A DNA stretch of 64,000 bases, from the NCBI RefSeq assembly GCF_025698545.1, contig NC_068570.1, positions 58,671,924-58,735,923 of the forward strand, written 5' to 3'. The DNA is from Gossypium raimondii (taxonomy: Eukaryota; Streptophyta; Magnoliopsida; Malvales; Malvaceae). Shown one piece after another: positions 28,901-40,389 of this stretch (within the stretch, counting starts at the first letter, position 1; every line of letters starts with the position of its first letter). The position numbers and the translations under genes are program-made. The notes below the pieces were generated by a model. It was given only the letters and a program-made list of their open reading frames with translations, did not search any database and was not told the DNA's origin.

Positions 28901-31900
28901 GAGCTTGAAAAGGTTAATGATGATCCAGCTAATATTAAAGGAACAAATGATGAAGAAGTTTCGACCAAGAACTTCTACAGCAATAAGATTCAATTGCATA
29001 TAGGAGGCCAAGAAGAGAGATTCCTTCTACTTACACAGAAGCAATAAGTCACCCTGATGGTGTAAAATGGAAGCAAGCTATTAATGAAGAAATACAGTCT
29101 CTTCATAAAAATAGGACTTGGGCGTTGGTGACACTGCCCAAGGGAAAGAAGGCAATTGGATGTAAATGGGTATATACAAAGAAGGAAGGATTTCCTAGTA
29201 AAAATGAAATTCGATACAAGGCTAGATTGGTAGCAAAGGGTTACGCTCAGAAAGAAGGAATAGACTACAATGAAGTGTTTTCTCTAGTTGTGAAGCATTC
29301 GTCTATTCAGATTTTGCTAGCCTTGGTTGCGCAATATGGCTTTGAACTAGTTCAGCTTGATGTGAAGACAGCCTTTTTACACGGTTATTTGGAAGAGGAA
29401 ATCTATATGACTCAGCCTTATGGATTCAAGGTTGCTGATAAAGAAAATTGAGTTTGCAAACTGACGAAGTCGCTTTATGGATTGAAACAATCTCCGAGGC
29501 AGTGGTACAAGCGATTTGATCAGTTCATGAAAGGGCAAAGGTACACGAGAAGTAAATTTGATCATTGCGTGTATTTTCAGAAGCTACAAGTAGGAACTTT
29601 CATATGCTTGCTCTTATATGTTAATGATATGCTGATAGCATCTAAGAGCAAAGTTGAGATTAAGAGATTGAAGACTCAACTCAATCTCGAGTTTGAGATG
29701 AAAGATCTAGGTGAAGCTAAGAAGATTCTTGGCATGGAAATATGTAGAGATAGAGCTCATGGCAGAGTTAGCTCATCTCAAAAGCAGTATTTGAAGAAAA
29801 TACTACAGCAATTTGGCATGAACGAGCAGACAAAACCTGTAAGTACCCCGTTGGCTTCTCATTTCAAGCTTTCACACAACTATCTCATTTGACGAATACG
29901 GAACAAGAATACATGTTACAAGTTTCGTATTCTAATGCAGTGGGTAGCTTGATGTATGCAATGGTGTGTACAAAACCCGACATTTCACAGACAGTTAGTA
30001 TAGTGAGCAGGTATATGCATAATCTTGGAAAAGGACATTGACAAACTGTGAAATGGATTCTACGGTATATTTTGAAGGCCGTGAATGTTGGATTACTGTT
30101 CAAGCAGGATACTACACTTGGTAAAGGTGTTATTGGGTACGTTGATTCTGATTATACCGATGATTTGGACAAACGAAGATCAACCACTGGTTATGTGTTT
30201 ACACTTGCTGGAAGACCAATAAGTTGGAAGTCTACACTGCAGTCTACAGTTGCGTTGTCAACCACAGAAGCCGAATACAAGGCTGTAATAGAGGCTGTAA
30301 ATGAAGCTATTTGGTTATAATGTATGGTTAAAACCTTGGGATTGGTTCAGGAGCATATTAATGTGTATTGTGATAGTCAAAGTGCTATTCATTTAGCAAA
30401 GAATCAAGTCTATCATGCACGTACAAAGCATATCGACGTACAATTTCATTTTGTGCGGGAAATTATTGATGAGGGTAAAATTCGTCTTTAGAAGATTAAG
30501 ACTGCAGATAATCCCGCAGATATGATGACCAAGGTAGTAACAACAATCAAGTTCAAACAATGTTTGAACTTGATTAATATTCTGCAAGTTTAATAGTTGA
30601 AGAAGGCACTATCAAGTATTGTTATCAAAGGCAGAAAGAATTGTGTGAAAATAAGATTATCCTAATCAAATCTTCAAGATGGAGATTATTGGCAGCCATC
30701 CATCTTTGAAAAGTCAAAGATATTGGTGTCAAACAATTGGCATCGAAAATGTAAGCATTTAAGGCACAGATTTTTGGGTTGAAATTTGGCTTGGGATAAT
30801 TACAATTTTGGTCCCTAATTGTATAAGAACTTTGCAAGTTGATCCTTGAGCTTCAACTATAAATAGGCCTAACTATTTCTCATTTTAACATTCCACATAT
30901 GTCATTCTCTACTTAAGGCATTATTCTCTCTCCTTATTTGTAAATTTTCACTTGTATTTTGGAGTGAAATAAATTTGGTAGTGCCCGAGGACGTAGGCAA
31001 AATTTGTTGAACCTCGTTAAAATTCTTGTGTTATTTATTGTTTATTTTGCATATTCTGCGAGTGTGATTGTAATGATTTATTGTGCTATTAAATTACGAT
31101 AGAGGGATATTCTGGCTAGGAAAGACCTGGTACTTAAGCGATCCTCGTGATCCACCTCTCTTTCCTGGGAATTGAACTTAGTGTGATTTTTTAGTACAAT
31201 AATTTTACTCTTTCACACGCTTCCACGCAACAATTCTGAAATTTTAAATTTAATTTGGTCCTATTTTTATAATGTCATTAAACCATTCGTGCAATAGAGT
31301 GTATTTAGTTCTCCTTAAACTAGCGTGTCATCGTTCCCTTTGGCTCACAGTACACTTTGCATCTGCTATCTTAGTATATGGATGTCGTCCAATAATGGTT
31401 TGAGTGTCCAATGGATTGAGTAGTGCTTTTTTCCAAGGATGCTACCAATCAGTTTGTCTTTCATTTTAAATATGCATGAGGAAATGCCTGCTTTGAGGAC
31501 ATTACTAGTGCTGCTCCATTTCCGTGCCGAATTCTTCCTTCGGATGTTGACCCTGTTCTTCCATCTGATATGTGTTGAAGGTCATTGACCTTACCCTAAT
31601 TATTTCTCTAACTCTATCTTTTGCTTTGGTGTTACCCCAACCAGCTTATGCTTTCTTGATCTGTTTAATATATTCATCTGCTTCCTTGACAACTTTGAAA
31701 GGATTTGGATTGGCTCCTTTGTAAAAAACTTTGTTTCTGTGCACCCAGATTTTCCATAGTATAATCGCAAAACCTATAAGCTCATTTGCCGTAAAATCTT
31801 TACCTACTAGTGCCAGTTCCATTAACCCATTCCTTAATCGAACTTATGTTGAGCTCCCTGGTGCGAATCTCATACAATGAACCAAGCCACACTGCTCTAG

Positions 31901-33984
31901 CAAAATTGCATCTCCAGAGCAGATGTTTTGCGTCCATTTGACAGAATGTGCACTCAGTACGTATGGAATGTGTTCTCTTTTGAATCTCAGTTTTGCTAGG
32001 TAGAGGTAGAGCCCCGTTAAGAATTTTCCAAAGAAAAATGATCACCTTGTATGGTAACTTGAATGACCATAGAAATTGCGATATTTTCTTTGGGACGTTG
32101 GAGCTGTGTGTGCTAGTGCCCTTTGGTTGTATACTATTAAGTACCTGAAAATATGCTGATCTAACCAAGAATTTTCATCCTGAGTGTGCTTCCATTATGG
32201 TTTAATAGGACCCTCAATCATGGTCTTTAAATTACTCAGTACTTGCACATCCAAGTTAGAAATTTCATTCCGAATCAATACCTGGTTGGGTGCCTCTGTT
32301 GATGTTTTGTCAGGCGATATTGTGCTTGATGACCTCTTTCCCCATCATTATTCTCCTTCATGCCCATGAACCACCTAGTTTCTCCCGTATTTTCATCAAT
32401 TATTTGCGATGTTTTTGGTCTTATGTGATTGCAGGTTCCTGAATTTCCATCAAAGTTGTTCTTCTTTTGTGAAGTTGAACCAGGCAGTGGGGGAGAAACC
32501 CCCATAGTTCTAAGCCACATTGTGTATGAGAAAATGAAAGAGAAATACCCAGAATTTGTTGATCGGTTGGAGGCGCATGGATTGTTGTATACCAGGGTAT
32601 TAGGGGAAGATGATGATCCTTCATCTCCCATTGGTCGTGGCTGGAAATCAACATTCTTGACGTCCAACAAGGCAGTGGCCGAGGAAAGGTCAGTGATTTC
32701 ATCATTATCGACTCAATGAAGTAGCTTCGGTTTTGATTTAGTTCAATCAAATCCTTCCATCAGCCTAACCATAAGCTTAGACTGTAAATGCTACTAAATC
32801 AGATTGATATAAAAACATATTTAAAACGCATGGATTATATTTTAAATACAACGCAGTATAGTTTTGAATCTTTTGATATAACATGCTAAAATATATATAT
32901 CATATTCAAGTTGTCCATGCAGTAGGTGTATACATATTTAAATTTTGATTAATGTGTTTTAAACATGCTTTGCGTTAGATCTGAGGCGGCATTTAGCACT
33001 TAAGTTGACGCGTAGACTAATGAAAGGACTTAATTGACATGTACTGATAAGTACTCAATTAGAATTCAGAACATTTTTTTAAGTTTGAGATCAATTTAGA
33101 ATTTAGATCATAGTTTAAGGACATGAGGTGTAATCAACCCAATTATTGACCCAATTTTGAAATTTGATTTTCAGAAAAATTATATTACTTCTTTTTAATT
33201 TAAGGACTTAATTTTGTAATTAGCCCAATTATTGACTTAAATGAGAATAAAGTTGTTAATGCAGTAAGTATACACGTGAATGAAATTTGATCAATATGTT
33301 TTAAACATGCTTTACGTTATATCTGAGTTGGCATTGTAGACTTAACAGAAGAATTTGATTGATATGATACTGATTTTTCAAGACTCAATTAGAATTTAGG
33401 ACATTTTGAAGTTCGGGACCAGTATAATATTTGGGTCATAGTTTATGGACATATGGTGTAATTAACCCAGTTTTAAACTTTTTAAGTGGGACCAATTCAG
33501 ACCCATTTTTAACCCATAGTTTAGGGATGTATAGTACGATTAACCCAATTTAAAATTCCGGGCCATTGTTCTAGGACCGTATGGTGCAATTAACCCAATT
33601 ATTAATTACAAAACTTGTCGCAGGGCTGCAAAGCTAGGAATGAAGCTAGAATGGCTTAGCGATGGAGTGAAAACAGTAATGGGACCAATACCAGCCATTA
33701 AGTACGACAAATCAAGGCAACGCAAAATCTGGTTCAACAGCATGGTGGCAGCATATACGGGGTGGGAAGACTCAAGAAACGACCCAGTGAAAGCCGTCAC
33801 ATTCGGGGATGGCCAACCGTTACCAGCCGATATCATCTACGATTGCTTGAAAATCCTTGAAGATGAATGTGTTCCCATCCCTTGGAAGAAAGGAGATGTT
33901 ATGTTGATAGATAATTTGGCCACTCTTCATTCTCGACGTTCATTCGATCCGCCCCGACGTGTGCTCGCTTCACTTTGCAAATAG
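19904..33984 (+). CDS. Clavaminate synthase-like Fe(II)/2-oxoglutarate dioxygenase (329 aa), three exons
   Basis: Exons 19904-20278, 32435-32688 and 33624-33984 total 990 bases with closing phases. The protein resembles Arabidopsis At3g21360, a TauD/TfdA-type dioxygenase of about 330 residues. Visible landmarks are LLKSGALLFRGFPV near residue 60, the iron-binding PFHHEMAQ (an HxE pair) at the exon 1/2 junction, EPGSGGETPIV, and the distal iron-binding histidine with 2OG-binding arginines in LATLHSRRSFDPPRRVLA near the C terminus. All three iron ligands are present, so an active oxygenase is expected. The family's substrate in plants is not established, and the name does not imply clavulanate synthesis. 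Intron 1 is 12,156 bp and filled by retrotransposons. Expression therefore depends on splicing out a very long inverted repeat, yet the exons show no decay. Confidence 0.92.
20452..20991 (-). repeat. 3' LTR of copia element A
   Basis: Read on the minus strand it starts TGGCAGC and ends GCGCAACA, with an LTR TATA box (CTATAAATAGGCC) read near 20826-20814. It is about 540 bp and closely matches 30690-31232. Confidence 0.88.
21406..22605. mobile_element. hAT-like non-autonomous element (1.2 kb) inserted in the RNase H region of copia A
   Basis: Ends are TAGGGGTGAGC on the left and GCTCACCCCTA on the right, an exact inverted pair, extended by TCGA-rich subterminal repeats that include a (CGATT)n run at about 22562-22590. 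The flanks GCCTTGTA (21398-21405) and GCCATGCA (22606-22613) occupy the same site that reads GCCTTGTA in a comparison with copia B, so they are an 8-bp target duplication with two later changes. The interior (21600-22010) is a low-complexity array of CCAAAATTTTACTCC-like units, then AT-rich DNA. No transposase is encoded. Confidence 0.85.
24228..24733 (+). mobile_element. Reversed fragment of the same copia family inside element A
   Basis: It starts within the LTR (ATTTGGTAGTGCTCGAGGAC), passes the LTR end and a primer-binding site (GGTATCAGAGC, about 24491-24501), and then the leader. It ends about 37 codons into gag (MAEVSSSIKTTVTNTKFEVE onward). It is on the plus strand, opposite to A. It splits A's integrase cleanly: reads on both sides rejoin with at most one base ambiguous. 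It has no terminal repeats or target duplication of its own. Confidence 0.82.
25497..26226 (-). pseudogene. gag of copia A, frameshifted
   Basis: It starts at 26226 (MAEASSSTKTTVTNAKFKVD) and carries the GTNNFGMW motif typical of copia gag (UBN2-type). A frameshift with stops interrupts it near 25900-25918. Frame resumes with KNKLYRFTYAPGMSMNDHV and ends in a zinc knuckle (CDFCREKGH) that is cut by a stop at 25497. Confidence 0.85.
26366..26901 (-). repeat. 5' LTR of copia element A (first bases lost)
   Basis: It matches 20452-20991 and 30690-31232 but stops at 26901 without the TGGCAGC terminus. The adjoining bases from about 26907 are LTR sequence of element B in the opposite direction. 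Confidence 0.88.
27484..30593 (+). pseudogene. Disrupted gag-pol of copia B
   Basis: Readable parts in order: a zinc knuckle (CAFCREKGHWKKNC) near 27590; protease with ILDSGCTYHMCPN at 27701-28000; integrase from 28148, including FVDDYSRKVWVYL and then NRLPSAAINGKTPMEIW; reverse transcriptase 29125-29890 with the conserved ELVQLDVKTAFLHGY; and RNase H 30048-30593. Stops occur at 28141, about 28348, about 28472, 29449 and 30318. The catalytic YVDD of reverse transcriptase is YVND here. The zinc-finger tail after HMRLGHAGE is deleted. Confidence 0.88.
30690..31232 (+). repeat. 3' LTR of copia element B
   Basis: A complete 543-bp LTR. It has CTATAAATAGGCC near 30858-30870 as a probable TATA box and ends GCAACA. 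It is followed directly by ATTCT. Confidence 0.88.
31340..32420 (-). mobile_element. LINE (non-LTR retrotransposon) remnant with zinc-binding reverse-transcriptase tail
   Basis: Minus-strand reading at 32168-31800 gives a clear zf-RVT-type domain: SFKLPYKVIIFLWKILNGAL, then CTFCQMDAKHLLWRCNFAR and VWLGSLYEIRT. This domain is found at the end of plant LINE reverse transcriptases. Downstream, at about 31800-31620, is ELIGFAIILWKIWVHRNKVF, a typical linker into the RNase H region, broken by stops. The start and any poly-A tail are not recognised. It lies at the 3' end of dioxygenase intron 1 and stops just before exon 2. Confidence 0.72.
32689..33623. repeat. Dioxygenase intron 2 with two direct copies of a segment of about 215 bp
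   Basis: 32920-33140 and 33258-33470 share successive phrases such as GTTTTAAACATGCTTT(G/A)CGTTA, ACTCAATTAGAATT and CATAGTTTA(A/T)GGACAT, ending in TGTAAT(C/T)AACCC. They lie in direct orientation about 335 bp apart. A further partial echo (TTAACCCAATT) follows. No coding content. Confidence 0.65.
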
Positions 33985-36900
33985 GGTTGCAGACATAAGT
34001 TGAACATCCACGTGTTGGACATATACTTATATCCGACACACATTAATATAAGTATATAAAAGTTGGAACAAGTGTAAGGGCATAAGTATGTGTTTGATAC
34101 AGGTATATTCAATATTGTTCATATATTTGGAGGAATATATGTTCATATATGTGTCAAATGTGAATAGTACATGGGTATTTTTAAATAAAAATAATGCTTA
34201 AAATAATAGCATTACCATGGATAATTGACTTACAGTTTAAATTTGTAACCCCCAAAGTCCATACCTTATAAAATGACCCATTCATTTTGAAAAACTGCCA
34301 TTTCCACCCAAAAGATAGCCCAAAAAATAAAGAAAAAAAAACAAATTCCAATATTTTACTATTTAATTTAGCAAACACATTATTTAGTAAAGGTTTTCAT
34401 GAGACACGTCGGGTTAGATTAGACAATTAAATTTATATATAATTGTTTAAATTTGGTCTGACCAGACGCATGAATCTCAAATTTTGCTAAAAGTCCAAAC
34501 TCATTATTTTGGACTTAATATTTTTCTTAAAGGACCCAAGCCCTCTTGAATATCAGATGAGCCTTCGACTTTAGACGGGTTGCACAACTCTTAAACAGGT
34601 TTATTAGTTAGTGTTGATACGAGTATTCAGTAAGGGGAGAGACAAAGAGGATAAGGTGGTAGTGCTAAGGAGGTCGGTTCACTTAAACAAGCAAAGTGTC
34701 AAAAAAGTAAGGGAGTGAAGTAGAGGAGACGATGAAGACAAGGAAGGCATAATGCTAAGGATATTGCTTAGGGTTGCTGATGGGGGAAAAGATCATTTCT
34801 TTATCATTCCTCGGAATATATATAAGATAAAGGTCTCTTATCCAGTAATACCACATCACCGACAGATCTCAGATATGGTGATTGTGAGGTTGGCCTAGTG
34901 GTAAGGTCACTCTACGCAAGCTATCGTCAAATATGATATTGCGCTAACATTCTCCTTGTTGAGTTTGTACAAAATCATTACGCTTTAATGATCCCACTTG
35001 AAGATAGGAGTGTTCTTATTAAAAGCAGGTGGCTTGGTGAAGGTGAGATGCAAAGATAATTGATTCCTTAGTGATCAATCGGACGATATGAGATAAAGTA
35101 CTGTCCATAGATACTTCTCAAGTAATCTCTTACAGTGCCACATGTTCAATATTGATTTATTTTTCAATTAATATTAAAAATTCTCGATTCAAATTAATCA
35201 TAAAAACCAAACGTGCATTTTATTAAATAAATAATTAAATAATCTAATTTTTATCTTGAATCGAATTTGAAAATATAAAAAATAAAACTTTTTTTTTTCG
35301 CAGCCTTGAAATTTGCATTCTAGGATATGGGTTTTGTTTGGAATAGGACAAAAAAAACATAAAGATATGTTTGGTTTGATCCCCTTCCTTCGTCTTTATG
35401 AAACTATGACATCCCAACTAAAATTTTTTTAATATTTGTCCAAATTCATTTACCACGTTTTCATTTCCATTTATTTTTTCAAATATTTTACAATCCTTGT
35501 TTATGATCTATCACTATCTTCTTATGATTCTTTTATCCAAACAAATCTTCTGTGTAAATGCATGATTTTACTTTTTTAAATCGAATCAACCAAATCAAAA
35601 TCGACTAAATCAACAATTTTTGAGGGACGTATATAATAATTATATGAAAATTGAAATAATCAAAACCCGATTTGACCAGTAAAATTTATATTAAATTGGT
35701 AAAAAAATTAATTTTTTTAAAAGTATATATATTTGCAAATAATGAGTTTTAAATCCTTAATCACTCCATTTTAGATTAGAAACAAATTAAACCAAATGCT
35801 ATTTTTTTTTTGTTATTTACTAACTATATTTAATATTTATTTCACAAAAAATAATTATTTTAATAACTATTTTACGTTGTTGAGGAGGATAATTTCTTTT
35901 TTAGAGAAGCCTTCAAAGTGTCGTTTGTTAATAAGTTAGCATCACCCTCAACAATCGAAGGTATTATCCCAATATAAGGTTTTGCCTCCCAGCTTTGAGG
36001 ACAGTCCTATAGGTTCGTTGGTCCAACCCATCTAGATAGTTCAATTAAATGAAACATTTAAAAAAAATCATAAAAATAAAAAAAAATATTAAAACTCAAT
36101 TCAACCAAGTCTTTTAACTCAACCCATACCGATTCACATATCAAATTAGTATTCCATCTAATCTCAGATCCAATCAATTTCATTAAGATAAAAGTCAATT
36201 TAAGTCCCACTTAAATTCTACTAAAGGGCTCAAATTGTTGCCATTAGATAATAATTAAATAATAATTGGCTTTTATTAAATAATAAATAAATCCAACTCA
36301 TGAAAACTACCCATTATTTTCTTAATAAGTATAAACATGACCTAATCCAAAATCAAGGGGGACAAAGAAGGTCTTACTAAATTCAAAGCATTTAAACCTT
36401 GTTCTTTTGAATGCATTGCATCACAGCCACCCATTTAACCCACAAATAAAAAAGAAATATCAATTGAATCATTCATAAAATAATAAAATATTTATATATA
36501 TGTTTTCAATTTGATCATTAAAATATTAGTTTTATAAATTGATAAAATTTTCAAATTTAGTCATTAAACTTGAATTTTATTAATGCGTGATGATATGATA
36601 TTCTGAGAGTGTGTCGTATAGTACCACGTTATCACTTAAAATTTAATATATATAGTCTAAAAATTTATAAAGAAATTATACAGTTTAAAAAAATGTCCAG
36701 ATGATGATGTGGAACAATCTCACAACGTCGCATTGCTGCACTTTATTAAACTCAAATTTTAAAGACTGAATTGGGAAAATTTTCCAAATTCCAAGAGGCA
36801 AAAAAGAATTTAAAGTCTAAAATGAAAAAAAAAATACTAAATTTAAGGACTAAATGTTATTTATTAATTTATTTTTTATGGTTGTTATCAACATCTTTGC

Positions 36901-37468
36901 CTTTTGGCTAGCAAGCTCCATGCTTGTAATAATCACACTCATATTCTCCCAATTTAAATATTTAAAATTGCCTTTTGTTTTTTTTTTTATTTAGTGAATT
37001 AAATAATTAATATAATAAAAAAAATTTAAGCTTTGCCAAAAATACTGTATGCTTTTAAATAACTTTAAAAGAGAAAGGGCCCAAAGGAGAGGAGAAAATC
37101 CGGAATTGGGTCCAACAAGTGATCTTGTAGCGGCGCATGAACATATTATATGCAAACACAAATTAAAAGGGTAAATTTGGAAATGCAAATAAATTTAGAC
37201 ATGATATAAATATTATTTTTTGTTTTTGTATATTTCATGTCCATTTTACGATATATGTTCGAGGTTTGTGGTTGCTCATCCTAATAATATCGTCTCCGAG
37301 ATTTGATTTTGTATTCTCTTATAAGAAGTACATTGTTTCTTATCATTACAACCAACACTTATTGGTACGATATAAACAATATATGTAAAAGTTTACATTT
37401 TGACGTACTAATATTTATATAAATCGGCCTTTAAACTATCATTTTTCTCGTTTGGGTATTTATTTTTT
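33985..37468. other. Gene-poor spacer downstream of the dioxygenase
   Basis: After the stop codon come a short 3' UTR and AT-rich DNA. A less AT-rich stretch at about 34610-35110 contains TTGGCCTAGTGGTAAGG (34892-34908), which fits a tRNA-type A box. No matching B box or tRNA fold was seen, so it could be a SINE fragment or part of an unrecognised LTR. The rest to 37468 holds nothing recognisable except relics of interspersed repeats. Confidence 0.4.
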
Positions 37469-38037
37469 GGATAAGCTACACTGAAGATCATTAAACTATT
37501 AGTAAGTTTACATTATTGCCACTCAACTTCAAAAAACTACAAAATGATCATTAAACTATTCGAATGTTTTTGCTTAAGTTATTGAACTATTCAAATTTTA
37601 ATTTAAGTTTTTGGGTTGTTAAGTTTTTTTTTTTTTTTAAGTTCGGCTACTGAGTTCCAAGTAACGATTTAATATCATTACAATTGATCAGTATCTATCG
37701 ACGAGTAAAAAAAAACAAACCTTAGATCCAAGTCAATATGATGGTCAATATCAGATATCATAAAAAAAACGATTTGAATTTTGGTTTATAGATTCATGAC
37801 ATTAAAAGTTGTTTCGTGAAGAAAAAAAACCAAAATGTAAAAGAGAAAGGGAATGAAAGTTTTAAATTGGTGCAGAAAATGCAAACAGAGAATGTCATAT
37901 AACAACGATTTTAACAATCTAATGACTTAAATGAAAACTTTCAAATAGTTTAGTAACAATTTTGAAAAATTTTAAAGTTAGGTGACCAAAACATAAATTT
38001 ACTAGTAATTTAATAATATTATGTGTAGTTTTTACCC
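37469..38037 (+). mobile_element. Mutator-like foldback element, copy 2
   Basis: Ends GGATAAGCTACACTGAAGATC and, reversed, GGGTAAAAACTACACATAAT. Inner landmarks shared with the other copies are GATTTGAATTTTGGTTTATAG, GTTGTTTCGTGAAGAA, and CAGAGAATGTCATA. The flanks read TTATTTTTT and TTTATTTTT, a near 9-bp duplication in homopolymer-rich DNA. Confidence 0.75.
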
Positions 38038-40389
38038 TTTATTTTTAGTGGGGTCAAAAGTAATAGTGAAACTATCAATATCATATTATTTTACTCAAAA
38101 AATGTACAACGTTTAATAAGAACATGCCACATGTCATTCTTTTATTAGTGTTTTGAGCTTAAACGAGACAAAAATCATAGTTTAGGTCTCATGTTCAATA
38201 AAAATTTTAGGTACTTAAGAGAAAAAAATACACATTTGAAGGCCAATAATGCATTTAGGGCAAAAGATATTTAAACTCGAATCAAATCAAACCCTCAAAT
38301 TTTAAAATAATTGAATTAGAGAATATTATAGACTTAAATGTGCTCAAATCAATATCTTCAAGTTATTGTAAAGAGGCATAATGATAAAATTAGCCCTAAA
38401 CGTTTACATATTTAATCAATTTAACTCTTAAAATTTTTGAACTAAATTTGGTCATTAATCATTCAATAATAGTCACATTATTATTTTTAATGGAAATGTT
38501 AAGTAAAATATTGAATTTTTAATGATATTAGCATAATAACATACATGGATACTGAGAGAGGTGAATGTATTTGGTAGGTCCCTCTATCATAAGAATCAGA
38601 TTAAATTACTACATCTACTGTTAAATAAATAAATTCAATCATTATATTGTTAAAATAATCAAATAAGACCAAATTTAAATAGATCTAACATTTACAGTTA
38701 AACCGTAAATAAAAATAAATTTTAATTTTATTATATTTTAACATTATTTAATATTATAAAATTAAATTAATAATAAATAGATTAATTTCATCCAGTTGTC
38801 AATAACTACAATCACAAATCAATCATGGCGAGATATCGGAACCGTTAATCAAACGGTCGGGGTTATCCCATCAGATCAAGTCCCTTGATTAGACTGCCGC
38901 CACCTTTAGCCTTTATTTAATTTAATTTAAATTTTTTTCCTTAATTTACTATTTAGATTTTTTGACATGACGTTTACTTCATCAGCTGTCTCCTTTTTAC
39001 AACGCATCCTTCGTCATCCCCGTTGATCTGATATATTTGGCTCTACATCATGAAGATTTTTGTACAGGTCACCACGTACATTGAACATGAACGGTCCTGA
39101 TTTCCGTTTGATAATGGGAACATGTAATCCCTGATGTTCTTGACTGAGACTAATAAAATTGAAAGGATTAGGTCCCGGGTTTTCACCCCCACGTGTCTCC
39201 AACGAAAATTAGGGATAAACGTGTATTATAATATATTATAATATATAATTTTATTGTTATTATTTTTACATTAATTACAGATAAATATATTTTTATTCAA
39301 AAAATATCAAGTTTATTTCTTCATGTTTATTTTTTCACTTTAATTGTGTTAATAATTAGAGTATAATTTTAAAATAAAGGAAAAATAGTAATTAAATTTT
39401 TAAAAATAAAAATATAAGATTAAATTTTAAATTTATGAATAATATAAAGACTTATGATATATTTTAACAAAAAATAAATTTAATTTTTATTTTCAAAACA
39501 AATAAAATTTGATTAAAATATGTAATAAGTCTTTATATTCTTTCTAAATTTGAAATTTAGTCCTTTTACTTTTAATTTTAGGAATTCAATCTCTACTTTT
39601 TAGATCTCAAAATTCAAGTCTAATCGTAAACACTATGAATTTTTTTATTAAATTCAAGTTTATTATAATGTTATTTTAATTACATGGATATTAAGTTATC
39701 TTTTATTTAGAAAACACACAAACAAATTTGACAAAAAATTAATGGTGTTAATCGGTAGCAATTGAACCTAAATTTTAAAATTAGAAAAGTACAAGGATCA
39801 AATTATAAATTGAGAAAGAGTATAGGGACTGATACAAAAATTCCACACCAACTACCTAGTAACTATCCACACAAAAAAAGAAGAGCACACTCAGTTGACG
39901 CGGTCTAAATTGCGGGTGGGATAGGAGTAGGAGTTTCGTAACAATAAATGAAAGAGAAAAATATTTCTATTTTATTATGGGACCGACCGTACGTAATGAT
40001 AATACAGCCGACTAGCAAATAGGATGTGGCGTTAAATATCGAACATGTTGGGTGGTCGGAGGCGAAAAAGCATTACCGATTCACGAGCCCCCGAGTGAAG
40101 TGACAGCCTGACTCAGTGGGACCCACCATAGTGTCAAAGCGGCCGAACCGTTCCCTCCTCCTCCTGTTATAATATTTGTTCCATGTTTAATCCTTTGTGG
40201 CAGTCTGCAAAGGTTGTCTCTTTTCTTTACAACAATAAAATTACGATAAATGTTAATTAGTTTATCTGTCATTGGCTAAGAATTAATGTATAATAATTAA
40301 TAAAAGATCAAATAATGAATAATTTTCTGATGTTTTTATTAATTAATAATTAAGTCTATAAATTATTCCGAAGTTTTTAAAAGTCTAAC
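38038..40389. other. Spacer with a locally GC-richer patch
   Basis: Mostly AT-rich. The patch 38820-39210 and the patch 39890-40210 are less AT-rich, with CCCCACGTGTCTCC (G-box core) near 39187 and GTGGGACCCACC near 40116, a palindromic TCP-type site. Neither patch holds a convincing open reading frame; the 62-63 codon frames there lack any recognisable motif. They may be distal regulatory DNA or remains of genes. Confidence 0.35.

Larger units (their letters stand above)
26902..31232 (+). mobile_element. Ty1/copia retrotransposon B (defective), head to head with A
   Basis: Plus strand. The 5' LTR is badly eroded (about 26907-27150), lacks roughly its first 50 bases and its end, and the primer-binding site is gone. 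The 3' LTR at 30690-31232 (543 bp) is complete, from TGGCAGC to CGCAACA, preceded by GATGGAGATTAT. The coding region carries internal deletions in gag and in the pre-integrase zinc finger, plus several stops. It belongs to the same family as A. Confidence 0.9.

Noticed and set aside
19904-33984. Part of a biosynthetic gene cluster because of the clavaminate-synthase-like name
   Set aside because: Neighbouring genes are unrelated housekeeping or signalling genes, and the family name reflects fold similarity only.
34892-34908. Possible tRNA gene from an A-box-like TTGGCCTAGTGG
   Set aside because: No B box at the right distance and no cloverleaf could be drawn; at most a SINE fragment.
39014-39202. 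62-codon minus-strand frame starting METRGGENPGPNPF
   Set aside because: No recognisable domain, splice context or promoter. The composition differs from the surroundings, so it is kept only as part of an unexplained GC-richer patch.
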